Source of the DNA: Bacteroidales bacterium
GTDB lineage: Bacteria; Bacteroidota; Bacteroidia; Bacteroidales; UBA932
Length of the DNA: 64,000 nucleotides
NCBI GenBank assembly: GCA_017443465.1
Contig: JAFRXO010000009.1
Span: 39,035-103,034, forward strand
Direction of reading: 5' to 3'
Positions within the stretch are counted from its first letter, which is position 1, and the number at the start of each line of letters is the position of its first letter. Of the stretch, positions 19,651 through 27,599 are shown one piece after another. The notes beneath the pieces were generated by a model. It saw only the letters and a program-made list of their open reading frames with translations. It was not told the DNA's origin and did no database searches. A program made the position numbers and the translations under genes.

Positions 19651-20754
19651 TCAGACATTGAACAGGAAATGCATGATGTCGCCGTCCTGGACTACGTAGT
19701 CTTTCCCTTCGATTCCCATCTTTCCGGCTGCGCGGACGGCGCTCTCTGATTTCAACTGTACAAAGTCCTCGTATTTAATTACTTCTGCGCGAATGAATCC
19801 ACGCTCGAAATCAGTGTGGATTACGCCGGCGGCCTTGGGCGCCTTGTCTCCGACGTGGATTGTCCAGGCGCGGCATTCGTCTGCACCTGCAGTAAAGAAA
19901 GTCTGGAGGTTCAGAAGGTGATAGGCGCTCTGGACCAGCCTGACTACCCCGGACTCTTCGAGTCCCATTTCCTCGAGGAACATCTGCCTGTCCTCGTAAT
20001 TGTCCATTTCAGCGATTTCCGACTCCGTCTGTGCGGAAATGATCAGGATGCCGGCGTTTTCGTCCCTGACGGCCTCTTTTACGGCCTCAGTGTACTTGTT
20101 CCCGGTAGCCGCGGACCTGTCATCCACATTGCATATGTACATTACCGGTTTGTTGGTAAGCAGGAAGAGGTCTTTCGCCATGGCTTCTTCATCCTGGTTC
20201 TGGAGGGGAACGCTCCTGCACGGGCGCCCTTCCAGAAGGGCTTCATGGTATCTCTGAAGCAGGGAAAGCATCTTCGCCGCCTCCTTGTCCCCGCTCATCC
20301 TGGCTTGTTTCTCCACTTTTCCGATCCTTGATTCCACTGTCTCAAGGTCCTTTATCTGAAGTTCGGCATCCACAACTTCCTTGTCCCTTACCGGATCCAC
20401 GCTTCCGTCCACGTGGACAACGTTGTCGTCATCGAAGCAGCGCAGTACATGGAGGATCGCATCGGTCTCCCTGATATTCGCAAGGAATTGGTTTCCAAGG
20501 CCTTCGCCCTTGCTGGCACCCTTGACCAGGCCTGCGATGTCCACAATGTCCACCGTCGCGGGAATGACTCGCTGCGGCTTGCATATGTCCGCGAGCACCT
20601 CGAGGCGCTTGTCAGGCACATTGGTGGATCCGAGGTTGGGCTCAATGGTGCAGAAGGGGAAATTGGCGCTCTGGGCCCTTCCCGAACTGATGCAATTGAA
20701 CAAGGTGGATTTACCCACGTTGGGCAGTCCTACTATACCGCATTTCAGAGACAT
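19651..20754 (-). CDS. ychF: Ribosome-binding ATPase YchF
   Basis: 367 residues, the usual length. An Obg-family P-loop protein that prefers ATP. G1 is [12 protein letters not shown] at the N-terminus, G3 [25 protein letters not shown], and the G4 position NVDD replaces NKxD, as usual for this ATP-specific family. A coiled-coil insertion (about 130-200) and the C-terminal TGS domain (about 283-366) with [15 protein letters not shown] and [16 protein letters not shown] follow. It binds ribosomes and is linked to stress responses. Confidence 0.97.
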   Translation of the reverse strand: MSLKCGIVGLPNVGKSTLFNCISSGRAQSANFPFCTIEPNLGSTNVPDKRLEVLADICKPQRVIPATVDIVDIAGLVKGASKGEGLGNQFLANIRETDAILHVLRCFDDDNVVHVDGSVDPVRDKEVVDAELQIKDLETVESRIGKVEKQARMSGDKEAAKMLSLLQRYHEALLEGRPCRSVPLQNQDEEAMAKDLFLLTNKPVMYICNVDDRSAATGNKYTEAVKEAVRDENAGILIISAQTESEIAEMDNYEDRQMFLEEMGLEESGVVRLVQSAYHLLNLQTFFTAGADECRAWTIHVGDKAPKAAGVIHTDFERGFIRAEVIKYEDFVQLKSESAVRAAGKMGIEGKDYVVQDGDIMHFLFNV

Positions 20755-20782
20755 TTCGCAAGAATATTTATGAATCTTAATG

Positions 20783-20790
20783 CAAAGTTA
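20783..20790 (-). promoter_or_regulatory. -7 element of the ychF promoter
   Basis: TAACTTTG on the minus strand (TAnnTTTG), 28 nt upstream of the ychF ATG. Confidence 0.6.
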
Positions 20791-20822
20791 CACATTTTAA
20801 TCCGTGTTCTTCCCTCTATTGA

Positions 20823-20830
20823 TACATTTG
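20823..20830 (+). promoter_or_regulatory. -7 element of the EEP-nuclease promoter, leaderless arrangement
   Basis: TACATTTG (TAnnTTTG) ends only 4 nt before the ATG at 20835, so transcription would begin at or next to the start codon. Confidence 0.5.
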
Positions 20831-20834
20831 TCAT

Positions 20835-21806
20835 ATGTTCAGGTTCTTTTCCGCAGCGGCTGTCTGCCTGTGCCTTGCCATATGCACATCCCGGGCCGGG
20901 GACGTCGATCCGGTCCCTGTCCTGTTCTGGAATGTGGAGAATTTCTTCGATTACATCGACGGCGGGAATGGTGTGTCCGACGCGGAATTTTGCTGGTCCG
21001 GGGCGAGGAGATGGACGCGGAAACGCTTCAATATCAAGTGTAATGCAATTGCGAAGGCTGTTTTCTGGACCGCTGACAGATACGGCCATATGCCTGGATT
21101 CATAGGCCTGGCCGAGGTTGAGAATTCATATGTGCTCCGTTCCCTGCTTCAGAACACCTCGCTGCGGAAGAAGGACTATGCATATGTACATTATGATTCT
21201 CCGGACCACAGGGGGATAGATGTCGCTTTGCTCTACGACAAGACACAGTTCGGGCTTGAGGATTCGAAACCCTGCCGCGTGCTGGCAGACACGAGGGACA
21301 TCCTTCTGGTGCGTTTAAAGCATATGGAGAGCGGAAAGACTGTCTGCGTGGCGGCGAATCATCATCCGTCGAAATATGGAGGTGACGAGTCTTCTTCGAG
21401 GAGGATAGTGGCGCTGGAGCGGCTCAGGGCTGTTTCCGACTCGGTAAGAAGGCTTTATCCTGAGGCTCTTTTCGTAGCCATGGGAGACTTCAACGACACT
21501 CCTGACAACAAGGCCTTCAGGATTCTTACGGATCCGGACCACGCTATGGAACCTCTTGTAAATCTGATGGATGCCGCCTTTGAACGGGGCGAAGGGACTA
21601 TCCGTTTCAACGGAAGATGGGAATTGATAGACCTGTTCTTCGCCCCCCGCAGTATCAACGCAAAGGCAGAGATCCTCAGGATTCCGTTCCTGATGGAATG
21701 GGATAACGTGCATGCAGGCTACAAGCCCAGGAGGACCTATTCCGGTCCGAGATGGCTCGGAGGAGTCTCAGACCATTGCCCTGTCGCACTGCTTCTCCCG
21801 CTTTGA
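20835..21806 (+). CDS. Secreted endonuclease/exonuclease/phosphatase family protein
   Basis: 323 residues with a signal peptide (about 1-21). The EEP/DNase I-like fold motifs are all visible: FWNVENFFD at the first strand, GLAEVEN with the metal-binding Glu, HRGIDVALLY, a NHHPSKYGG loop with a catalytic His, GDFND with the Asp/Asn pair, and the C-terminal SDHCPV with the catalytic Asp-His. It is likely a periplasmic metal-dependent phosphodiesterase or nuclease; the substrate is unknown. The ATG is in a CATATG hexamer. Confidence 0.87.
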   Translation: MFRFFSAAAVCLCLAICTSRAGDVDPVPVLFWNVENFFDYIDGGNGVSDAEFCWSGARRWTRKRFNIKCNAIAKAVFWTADRYGHMPGFIGLAEVENSYVLRSLLQNTSLRKKDYAYVHYDSPDHRGIDVALLYDKTQFGLEDSKPCRVLADTRDILLVRLKHMESGKTVCVAANHHPSKYGGDESSSRRIVALERLRAVSDSVRRLYPEALFVAMGDFNDTPDNKAFRILTDPDHAMEPLVNLMDAAFERGEGTIRFNGRWELIDLFFAPRSINAKAEILRIPFLMEWDNVHAGYKPRRTYSGPRWLGGVSDHCPVALLLPL

Positions 21807-21833
21807 TTTCATAGAAAATTCTTTTTATATTTG
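21802..21833 (+). promoter_or_regulatory. Full -33/-7 promoter of galK
   Basis: TTTG (21802-21805, overlapping the upstream stop codon), a 20-bp spacer, then TATATTTG (21826-21833). A GTG at 21833 that could extend galK lies inside this element, which decides for the ATG at 21887. The predicted leader contains the palindrome CACACGTGTG (21847-21856), a possible operator. Confidence 0.8.
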
Positions 21834-21886
21834 TGAATGCACGTACCACACGTGTGCTAAAACGGAAACACTTAAAACCAACAGAA

Positions 21887-23038
21887 ATGAAAGAAAGAAT
21901 CCACGAGAAATTCCTGACCCTTTTCGGGGAAGGCGGAATGGTTTTCGCCTCTGCAGGCAGGGTAAACCTTATTGGAGAGCACACCGACTATAACGGTGGA
22001 TATGTCTTCCCCGGTGCGATAGACAAGGGTATCATGGCCGAAGTCAAGCTGAACGGCACCGGCAAGGTGCGCGCTTTCTCGCTTGATTATGACGAATATG
22101 TAGAATTCGGTCTGGAAGAGGACAACAAGCCCCAGCAGGCATGGGCAGACTACATCTTCGGCGTCTGCCGCGAGACCATCAAACGCGGCGGAAAAGTCGA
22201 GGGATTCGATACCGTATTTGCAGGAGATGTCCCCCTGGGAGCCGGCCTCAGCTCGTCTGCAGCTCTTGAGAGCACATTTGCATATGCAATCAACTACCTT
22301 TTCCAGAACGGGATAGACAAATTCGAGCTTGCCAAGATCGGACAGAGCACCGAGCATAACTACTGCGGAGTCAAGTGCGGCATAATGGACCAGTTCGCCT
22401 CCTGCTTCGGCAAGAAGGGCAACCTCATCCGCCTCAACTGCAAGACCCTGGAGTACAAGTATTTCCCCTTCGATCCCGAAGCTGCAGGCTATAAGCTCGT
22501 CCTGATTGACTCCTGTGTCAAGCACGAGCTAGCCTCCTCCGCCTACAACAAGCGCCGCGCCTCCTGCGAGAATGCCGCTGCCGCGATGCGCAAGTATCAC
22601 CCCGATGTGGAGTTCCTCAGCGACGCCAAACGCGTATGGCTTGAGGAAGTGCGCGACGAGATTCCCGAGGAGGACTTCCTCAGGGCAGAATATGTAATCG
22701 GCGAAGTGCAGCGCGTGCTCGACTTCTGCGACGCCCTGGAGCGCGGCGACTATGAGACCGCCGGCGAGATGATGTACCAGACCCACTTCGGTATGTCCAA
22801 GCTCTACGAGGTCAGCTGCGAAGAACTCGACTTCCTTAACAAGGTCGCCCGCAAATGCGACGTCACCGGTTCCCGCGTCATGGGAGGCGGCTTCGGAGGC
22901 TGCACCATCAACCTCGTCAAGAAAGAGCTCTACGATGCCTTCATCAAGGAAGCTACCACTTCATTCGAGGAGAAATTCGGCCACGCACCCAAGGTTTACG
23001 ACGTTGTGATCAGCGACGGTGCCCGCAGGGTTGAATAG
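21887..23038 (+). CDS. galK: Galactokinase
   Basis: 383 residues from ATG 21887 (the promoter rules out the longer GTG form). GHMP kinase with the galactokinase signature GRVNLIGEHTDYNGG near the N-terminus, the P-loop-like PLGAGLSSSAALES near 120, and the C-terminal GGGFGGCTINL. It phosphorylates alpha-D-galactose with ATP to galactose-1-phosphate, the entry to the Leloir pathway. galM (mutarotase) is about 11 kb away; galT and galE are not in the window. Confidence 0.96.
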   Translation: MKERIHEKFLTLFGEGGMVFASAGRVNLIGEHTDYNGGYVFPGAIDKGIMAEVKLNGTGKVRAFSLDYDEYVEFGLEEDNKPQQAWADYIFGVCRETIKRGGKVEGFDTVFAGDVPLGAGLSSSAALESTFAYAINYLFQNGIDKFELAKIGQSTEHNYCGVKCGIMDQFASCFGKKGNLIRLNCKTLEYKYFPFDPEAAGYKLVLIDSCVKHELASSAYNKRRASCENAAAAMRKYHPDVEFLSDAKRVWLEEVRDEIPEEDFLRAEYVIGEVQRVLDFCDALERGDYETAGEMMYQTHFGMSKLYEVSCEELDFLNKVARKCDVTGSRVMGGGFGGCTINLVKKELYDAFIKEATTSFEEKFGHAPKVYDVVISDGARRVE

Positions 23039-23060
23039 CCAGAAAGACAGGAAGTTAGGT

Positions 23061-23097
23061 AGATTAATCTGATTACAGTTAATTTAACTCCGGTTAA
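23061..23097. promoter_or_regulatory. Cluster of inverted repeats upstream of the SGNH hydrolase
   Basis: AGATTAATCT (23061-23070) is a perfect palindrome. GTTAATTTAAC (23078-23088) and TTAACTCCGGTTAA (23084-23097) are overlapping inverted repeats. No TAnnTTTG is visible in this 77-bp gap. It could be a binding site for a dimeric regulator; I cannot name it. Confidence 0.4.
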
Positions 23098-23115
23098 ACA
23101 AATTTTAGTATCACT

Positions 23116-23820
23116 ATGTTTGCCAAGAGTTTACGTGTCTTTATGGCCGTTGCGGCTTCGATGACCCTTTTCGCTGTTTCCGTGTCTGCGCAGGAGGATC
23201 TGCTGAAGAAGAACTGGGCGAAATTCGACCGCTATGCAAGTGCCAACGAGACGTACAAGGCTGAGAACTCCGGCCGTCCGGCAGCTGTCCTTTACGGGGA
23301 CTCCATTACCGACGCATGGCCCCGTCAGGACGCGGATTTCTTCAAGGAGCACAATTTCCTGGGACGCGGGATCAGCGGCCAGACGACCAGTGAGATGGTA
23401 GTCCGTTTCAGGCAGGATGTCATAGACCTTAATCCCAAGAAGGTAGTCATCCTTGCCGGAATCAACGACATCGCCTGCAACAACGGAGTAATTTCCATCG
23501 AAGGGATAATGGGCAACATAAAGTCCATGTGCGAGCTTGCGAAGCTGCACCATATCAAGCCCGTACTCTGCACCCTGACTCCGACCACCACATTCCCGTG
23601 GCGCCCCCAGCTCGGGGACGTGTCTGCGACCGTGGACAAGGTAAACGACCTCATTCGGGCATATGCGAACAGCAACCGCATCAAACTTGTAGATTATGCT
23701 AAGGTCCTTACGAAGGACGGACAGAGGTACAGTAAGGCTTACACCAAGGACGACGTCCACCCGAACCTTGACGGTTACAAGGTAATGGAGGAGGCTCTGC
23801 TGAAGGTAATAGGTAAATAG
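23116..23820 (+). CDS. Secreted SGNH/GDSL-family hydrolase
   Basis: 234 residues with a clear signal peptide (cleavage after VSAQ near 26). All four SGNH blocks are present: block I LYGDSITDAW with the nucleophile Ser, block II GRGISGQTT with the oxyanion Gly, block III AGINDIA with the Asn, and block V DDVHPNLDGY with the catalytic Asp and His. The family includes carbohydrate acetyl-esterases and lysophospholipases. Sitting between galK and a WbsX/GH99-like lipoprotein, deacetylation of a glycan is a fair guess but is inference. Confidence 0.9.
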   Translation: MFAKSLRVFMAVAASMTLFAVSVSAQEDLLKKNWAKFDRYASANETYKAENSGRPAAVLYGDSITDAWPRQDADFFKEHNFLGRGISGQTTSEMVVRFRQDVIDLNPKKVVILAGINDIACNNGVISIEGIMGNIKSMCELAKLHHIKPVLCTLTPTTTFPWRPQLGDVSATVDKVNDLIRAYANSNRIKLVDYAKVLTKDGQRYSKAYTKDDVHPNLDGYKVMEEALLKVIGK

Positions 23821-23840
23821 TTAACAAACAGGAATCAGCC

Positions 23841-25067
23841 ATGAAAATATTGCACTCACTTTGGGTTTTTGCGGCCGTCGCCCTCGTTTCCAGCTGCTGC
23901 ACCGGTAACAAAGCCGACAAGGAAACCCTTGGGGAAAAGAACCTCAGGGAAGGCTACTATGTTTCCGCTTACATATGGCCGTCCTGTCATGACGACCCCG
24001 TGGCTCGGAAGTATCTCTGGACCGAGGGAATAGGTGAATGGGAAGTTATACAGAAAGGTAATGCCAGATTCCCTGGCCATTATCAGCCGAAGCAGCCTCT
24101 TTGGGGGTATGAGATGGATGATGATCCCGTAGTGGTGGAGAAATGGATCCAGACGGCGCTGAAATACGGAGTCAACACCTTCTGCTATGACTGGTACTGG
24201 TACAAGAGGGGTGACGAGTACAATGGTCCTTACCTGCAGAGTGCCCTTGAAGAAGGCTTCCTCAAGGCCCCGAGCAACGGGAAGATGAGGTTTTACGTGA
24301 TGTGGGCCAACCATAAGGTGATCTACAATTACTGGAACTACCACAAGTGGGGAGACAACACCGACCTGCTTTTCGACCCGTGCATAGGCTGGGATGAGTT
24401 CAAGCAGATTGTGGACATATGGATCAACAGGTACTTCAAGCTTCCGAACTACTTCAAGATTGACGGCAAGCCGGTCCTCGGCGTGTTCGCCGTCCAGAAT
24501 TTCGTGGACGGCTTCGGCAGCGAAGAAGAGGCCGCAAAGGCAATGGAGTGGTTCCGCGGCGAGGTGAAGAAGGCCGGATTCCCGGATGTCTATCTCATGG
24601 GCATGTCGGGCGGTGGATTCCATCTCAGCGCGGCTACCAAGGCCAGGATAGAGAATCACAAGAAGATTTTGAACACGGACGGCTATTCCCTGTACAACAT
24701 GGGAGGAATGAGGGATCAGGATTATCTCCATTATGCCGCCGAGTCCGTAAAGATACGCGAGGAGCTCGATGCCTATCTCAAGGAACCGTTCTATCCTTGT
24801 GTTTCAGTCGGTTGGGATGCGACTCCTCGTTATCCCGCCCAGACGGAAAAGGATGTGATCTATCAGAACCGCGAACCGCGGGTGTTCGGATCCTATCTGA
24901 AGCTCGCGAAGGATTATGCCGACGCCCATGCTGATACCCAGGTGAAACTGATCACCATCAACGCCTGGAACGAATGGATTGAAGACAGTTACCTGCTTCC
25001 GGACAAGAAGTTCGGATACGCTTATCTTGAGGCGGTAAGGGACGTTTTCGAAGGAAAGTACGAGTAG
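23841..25067 (+). CDS. WbsX/GH99-like lipoprotein
   Basis: 408 residues. A lipoprotein signal with a Ser-Ser-Cys-Cys lipobox near residue 19 puts it on a membrane surface. The body matches the glycosyltransferase WbsX / glycoside hydrolase 99-like family: YYVSAYIWPSCHDD, HYQPKQPLWGYEMDD, GVNTFCYDWYWY, FKIDGKPVLGVF and the signature INAWNEWIEDSYLLPD near the C-terminus. Members are linked to mannan degradation or O-antigen synthesis. The secreted, lipidated form and the adjacent SGNH esterase (20 bp upstream) favour glycan degradation; the specificity is not readable. Confidence 0.82.
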   Translation: MKILHSLWVFAAVALVSSCCTGNKADKETLGEKNLREGYYVSAYIWPSCHDDPVARKYLWTEGIGEWEVIQKGNARFPGHYQPKQPLWGYEMDDDPVVVEKWIQTALKYGVNTFCYDWYWYKRGDEYNGPYLQSALEEGFLKAPSNGKMRFYVMWANHKVIYNYWNYHKWGDNTDLLFDPCIGWDEFKQIVDIWINRYFKLPNYFKIDGKPVLGVFAVQNFVDGFGSEEEAAKAMEWFRGEVKKAGFPDVYLMGMSGGGFHLSAATKARIENHKKILNTDGYSLYNMGGMRDQDYLHYAAESVKIREELDAYLKEPFYPCVSVGWDATPRYPAQTEKDVIYQNREPRVFGSYLKLAKDYADAHADTQVKLITINAWNEWIEDSYLLPDKKFGYAYLEAVRDVFEGKYE

Positions 25068-25071
25068 CCTT

Positions 25072-25719
25072 TCAGGCCATCCTCTCTGACAACCACTGTG
25101 CGTCCACCCTGGCAAATCCCGGGGCGGGACGCACTGCGGGGTTGCGTGAAAGGATCCCGCAGCAGTCGCCGTAAACCTTGAAACCGGTCTTGACACCCAT
25201 CATTTTTCCATCCTTCGGGTAAGTGAAAATGATGTCATTATCAGGACCTTCCAGCCGGTAGAACTTGAATGCGGCCTCTGAGAGATTCATTTCTATACGG
25301 GTGACGTATTTGCACATTTCTATCGCTACGTCGTCCAGTCCGGCTTCGTGAATGTTGACTTTCTCTATGAGTTCTCCCACGCTGTCGACCCTTCGCAAGG
25401 TGTAACCGTCCATTGACGGGTCGTTCCTCATTGACAGTGAAACCGCTTCCATGGATTTCTCTACAGCCTCGGCCTGGGCTCCCGTCAATGCTCCCTGGGG
25501 CATGAGCCAGACCATCAGGCGGCCTTCCGGGTCATGGTAAAGGGTCGGGGCGGTGACCAGGTTTACGGTCCCGCAGTGGGGGCAGGTCCATGTAAACAGC
25601 GATCCATCAAGGACTTTCTCTTTCAGGGAAGGGTCTTTGGAAATGTTGATGCTTTCATATGTCTTCACCTGCTGCGTACTGCCGCATTTGAGGCAGCGGG
25701 CGTCCATGGAATCCGGCAT
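25072..25719 (-). CDS. CpXC-domain zinc-ribbon protein
   Basis: 215 residues. The N-terminal 70 residues hold two CxxC knuckles (CLKCG near 9 and CPHCG near 46) with the spacing of the CpXC zinc-ribbon domain (PF14353), followed by a mostly helical region and a C-terminal part of unknown fold. No signal peptide. The function of the family is not known. It converges on the WbsX-like gene with 4 bp between the stops and has its own promoter. Confidence 0.72.
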   Translation of the reverse strand: MPDSMDARCLKCGSTQQVKTYESINISKDPSLKEKVLDGSLFTWTCPHCGTVNLVTAPTLYHDPEGRLMVWLMPQGALTGAQAEAVEKSMEAVSLSMRNDPSMDGYTLRRVDSVGELIEKVNIHEAGLDDVAIEMCKYVTRIEMNLSEAAFKFYRLEGPDNDIIFTYPKDGKMMGVKTGFKVYGDCCGILSRNPAVRPAPGFARVDAQWLSERMA

Positions 25720-25747
25720 AATATCAGAATTGGGGTAAAAAGTGAGG

Positions 25748-25755
25748 CAAATTTA
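25748..25755 (-). promoter_or_regulatory. -7 element of the CpXC gene promoter
   Basis: TAAATTTG on the minus strand, 28 nt upstream of the start codon. Confidence 0.55.
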
Positions 25756-25766
25756 ATAAATAATGC

Positions 25767-25774
25767 TATCTTCG
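25767..25774 (+). promoter_or_regulatory. Possible -7 element for the YeiH-family gene
   Basis: TATCTTCG, one mismatch to TAnnTTTG, 51 nt upstream of the ATG at 25826. Weak. Confidence 0.35.
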
Positions 25775-25825
25775 CAATGATAAGCCCTTTACGAGGGAAG
25801 TGAAAACGTGTAATTAACCTGAAAA

Positions 25826-27184
25826 ATGAGTACCAGACAAGCAACTTCCGATCTCTGGAAGAAAGAGGATTGGTTAGCGATTTGGATAGGATTCATAGTA
25901 ATCGCAGTAGCCATTTTCGCAGTCCTCAGCAAAGCGTTCGATTTCAATGCTCTTAAGTTTTCTACATGGACAGTCGGAGAGGCTGCTTCCAAGGCCGTTC
26001 CGTTGGGTAAGCAGCTTGCCAGCGGTGCCTTCTGGGGCAGGACTCTCGTTACCTTGCTGACTCTCGGCCTTCTGTTTTCCGCCGGAGTTAAACTTCAGGG
26101 AGAGAAACTCAAAGACTATGTCCCGGCATTCATCGGACTTTTCGTCATATCAATCATAGTGCGTTGCATCAGCGCAGAGTTTACCCTTAACCGCTATCTG
26201 GAGTGGGCTTTCTGGGCACTGCTCGTCGGCCTTCTGATCTCCAATACGGTGGGCGTTCCGAAATGGCTCAAGCCGGCTATCAAGACTGAGTTCTACATCA
26301 AGACCGGTCTGGTGATCATGGGATTCAGCGTGCTGTTCTCCAACATCGCCAAATTCGGCCTATACGGACTCGGAATCGCGTGGATTGTGACCCCCCTTGT
26401 AATCATATTCATGTGGTGGCTCGGAACGAAGGTGATGAAGATGGACAACAAGCCCCTTGTCATCACGATGGCTGCAGCTACGTCGGTCTGCGGAACCTCC
26501 GCGGCCATAGCTACCGGAGCCGCTTCAGACTGCAAGAAGGAAGACCTTTCCCTGACCATTTCCATATCCATCATCTTCACTATCCTTATGATGGTCTTCG
26601 AGCCCCTGCTTCTCAAGGCGCTGGGAACTCCCGAGATCATGGCCGGTTCTCTCATGGGTGGAACCATCGACTCCACCGGAGCTGTCGCCGTTGCTGGTAG
26701 TACATATGGAAGCGGTTCTGTAGCAGAGACTTCCGCTGTCCTCGTGAAGATGATCCAGAACATTCTGATCGGTTTCATCGCCTTCTTCGTGGCAATCTAT
26801 TTCGCCACAAGCGTGAACAAGAAACCCGGTGAGAAGGCTGGTGCAGGGGAGATCTGGAGGCGTTTCCCGAAGTTCATCCTCGGTTTCTTCGTGGCTTCCA
26901 TCGTGGCTTCCATCCTCGCCAACCCGAACATCCTCGGAAACAGCCAGGTCGGGGCTATCAACAAGGTGCTCGACCAGTACAAGAACTGGTGCTTCGTGCT
27001 GGCATTCACCAGCATCGGTCTTGACACCAACTTCAAGGACCTCGTCAAGCGTATGCAGGGTGGTAAGGTCCTCTGGCTCTATGTCATAGGCCAGACCTTC
27101 AATATCGCCCTCACTTTCTTCGCCGTATGGCTGCTGCTTTCCGGCAAGATCTTCCCGGTTCCGTCACTGGAGCTCTTCCAATAG
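25826..27184 (+). CDS. YeiH/UPF0324-family putative sulfate exporter
   Basis: 452 residues, about 100 longer than E. coli YeiH. Roughly ten or more hydrophobic helices. The family hallmark AAATSVCGTSAAIATGA sits near residue 215, with GGTIDSTGAVAVAG further on and DTNFKDLVKRMQGG near the C-terminus. An N-terminal extension of about 90 residues contributes an extra membrane segment (about 15-35). The transported ion has not been firmly shown for most of the family. A two-helix membrane protein follows 7 bp downstream. Confidence 0.88.
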   Translation: MSTRQATSDLWKKEDWLAIWIGFIVIAVAIFAVLSKAFDFNALKFSTWTVGEAASKAVPLGKQLASGAFWGRTLVTLLTLGLLFSAGVKLQGEKLKDYVPAFIGLFVISIIVRCISAEFTLNRYLEWAFWALLVGLLISNTVGVPKWLKPAIKTEFYIKTGLVIMGFSVLFSNIAKFGLYGLGIAWIVTPLVIIFMWWLGTKVMKMDNKPLVITMAAATSVCGTSAAIATGAASDCKKEDLSLTISISIIFTILMMVFEPLLLKALGTPEIMAGSLMGGTIDSTGAVAVAGSTYGSGSVAETSAVLVKMIQNILIGFIAFFVAIYFATSVNKKPGEKAGAGEIWRRFPKFILGFFVASIVASILANPNILGNSQVGAINKVLDQYKNWCFVLAFTSIGLDTNFKDLVKRMQGGKVLWLYVIGQTFNIALTFFAVWLLLSGKIFPVPSLELFQ

Positions 27185-27191
27185 ACCCTTT

Positions 27192-27476
27192 TTGAGACGT
27201 AAGGTAAATATATTCAAGGTGGTGACTGTCGTTACGGCGGTCACCACTTTAGCTTTGGCTCTCTGGATAATGGTCAGGAACATAGGTCTTTCCGATGACC
27301 TTGACTTCGGGGCCGGGGCTTATTACTATGCCGATATCCCGAATTTCCAGGACTATGAGTCCAGGGGAATTGTTACCAGGATCCCATATTGGGTGTATAT
27401 CGCATTGTTCCTGGCATGGGGTTTCCTGATGATCCTCCTTTTCCTCTGGGTCAGCAAGGACAGGAAGGATAAATAA
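27192..27476 (+). CDS. Small two-helix membrane protein, unknown
   Basis: 94 residues, TTG start 7 bp after the YeiH-family stop; a later ATG would remove the first helix, so TTG is preferred. Two membrane helices (about 7-27 and 66-88) flank a polar loop rich in Asp and Tyr; both ends are Lys/Arg-rich. I do not recognise a family. Tight spacing suggests co-translation with the transporter and a possible accessory role. Its last two codons and stop form part of the left arm of the inverted-repeat element that follows. Confidence 0.65.
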   Translation: MRRKVNIFKVVTVVTAVTTLALALWIMVRNIGLSDDLDFGAGAYYYADIPNFQDYESRGIVTRIPYWVYIALFLAWGFLMILLFLWVSKDRKDK

Positions 27477-27590
27477 CCTGCATCATTTTCAGAACCGTCG
27501 ACTTCGTCGACCCCTCCCATCTGCGATGGGCCCCTCCCTCTTACAATGCCGAGGGTGGCTATGGGTTCTGAAAGTGATGCAGGTTATTTA
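27470..27590. repeat. 121-bp structured intergenic repeat with 27-bp terminal inverted repeats
   Basis: The arms 27470-27496 and 27564-27590 are inverted repeats matching at 26 of 27 positions. Between them lie three further hairpins: GTCGAC-TTC-GTCGAC (27497-27511), CCCATC-TGC-GATGGG (27516-27530) and CCCTC with GAGGG (27536-27555), with CCCCTCCC repeated directly at 27511 and 27531. The whole folds as a cloverleaf on either strand. It sits between two convergent genes and may end both transcripts. No transposase is present; a dispersed non-autonomous repeat is likely. Confidence 0.85.
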
Positions 27591-27599
27591 CAGGATTTA

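Noticed and set aside
21833-21886. Longer GTG-initiated galK
   Set aside because: The GTG lies inside the -7 promoter element, so it would not be transcribed; the protein family begins at the later ATG.
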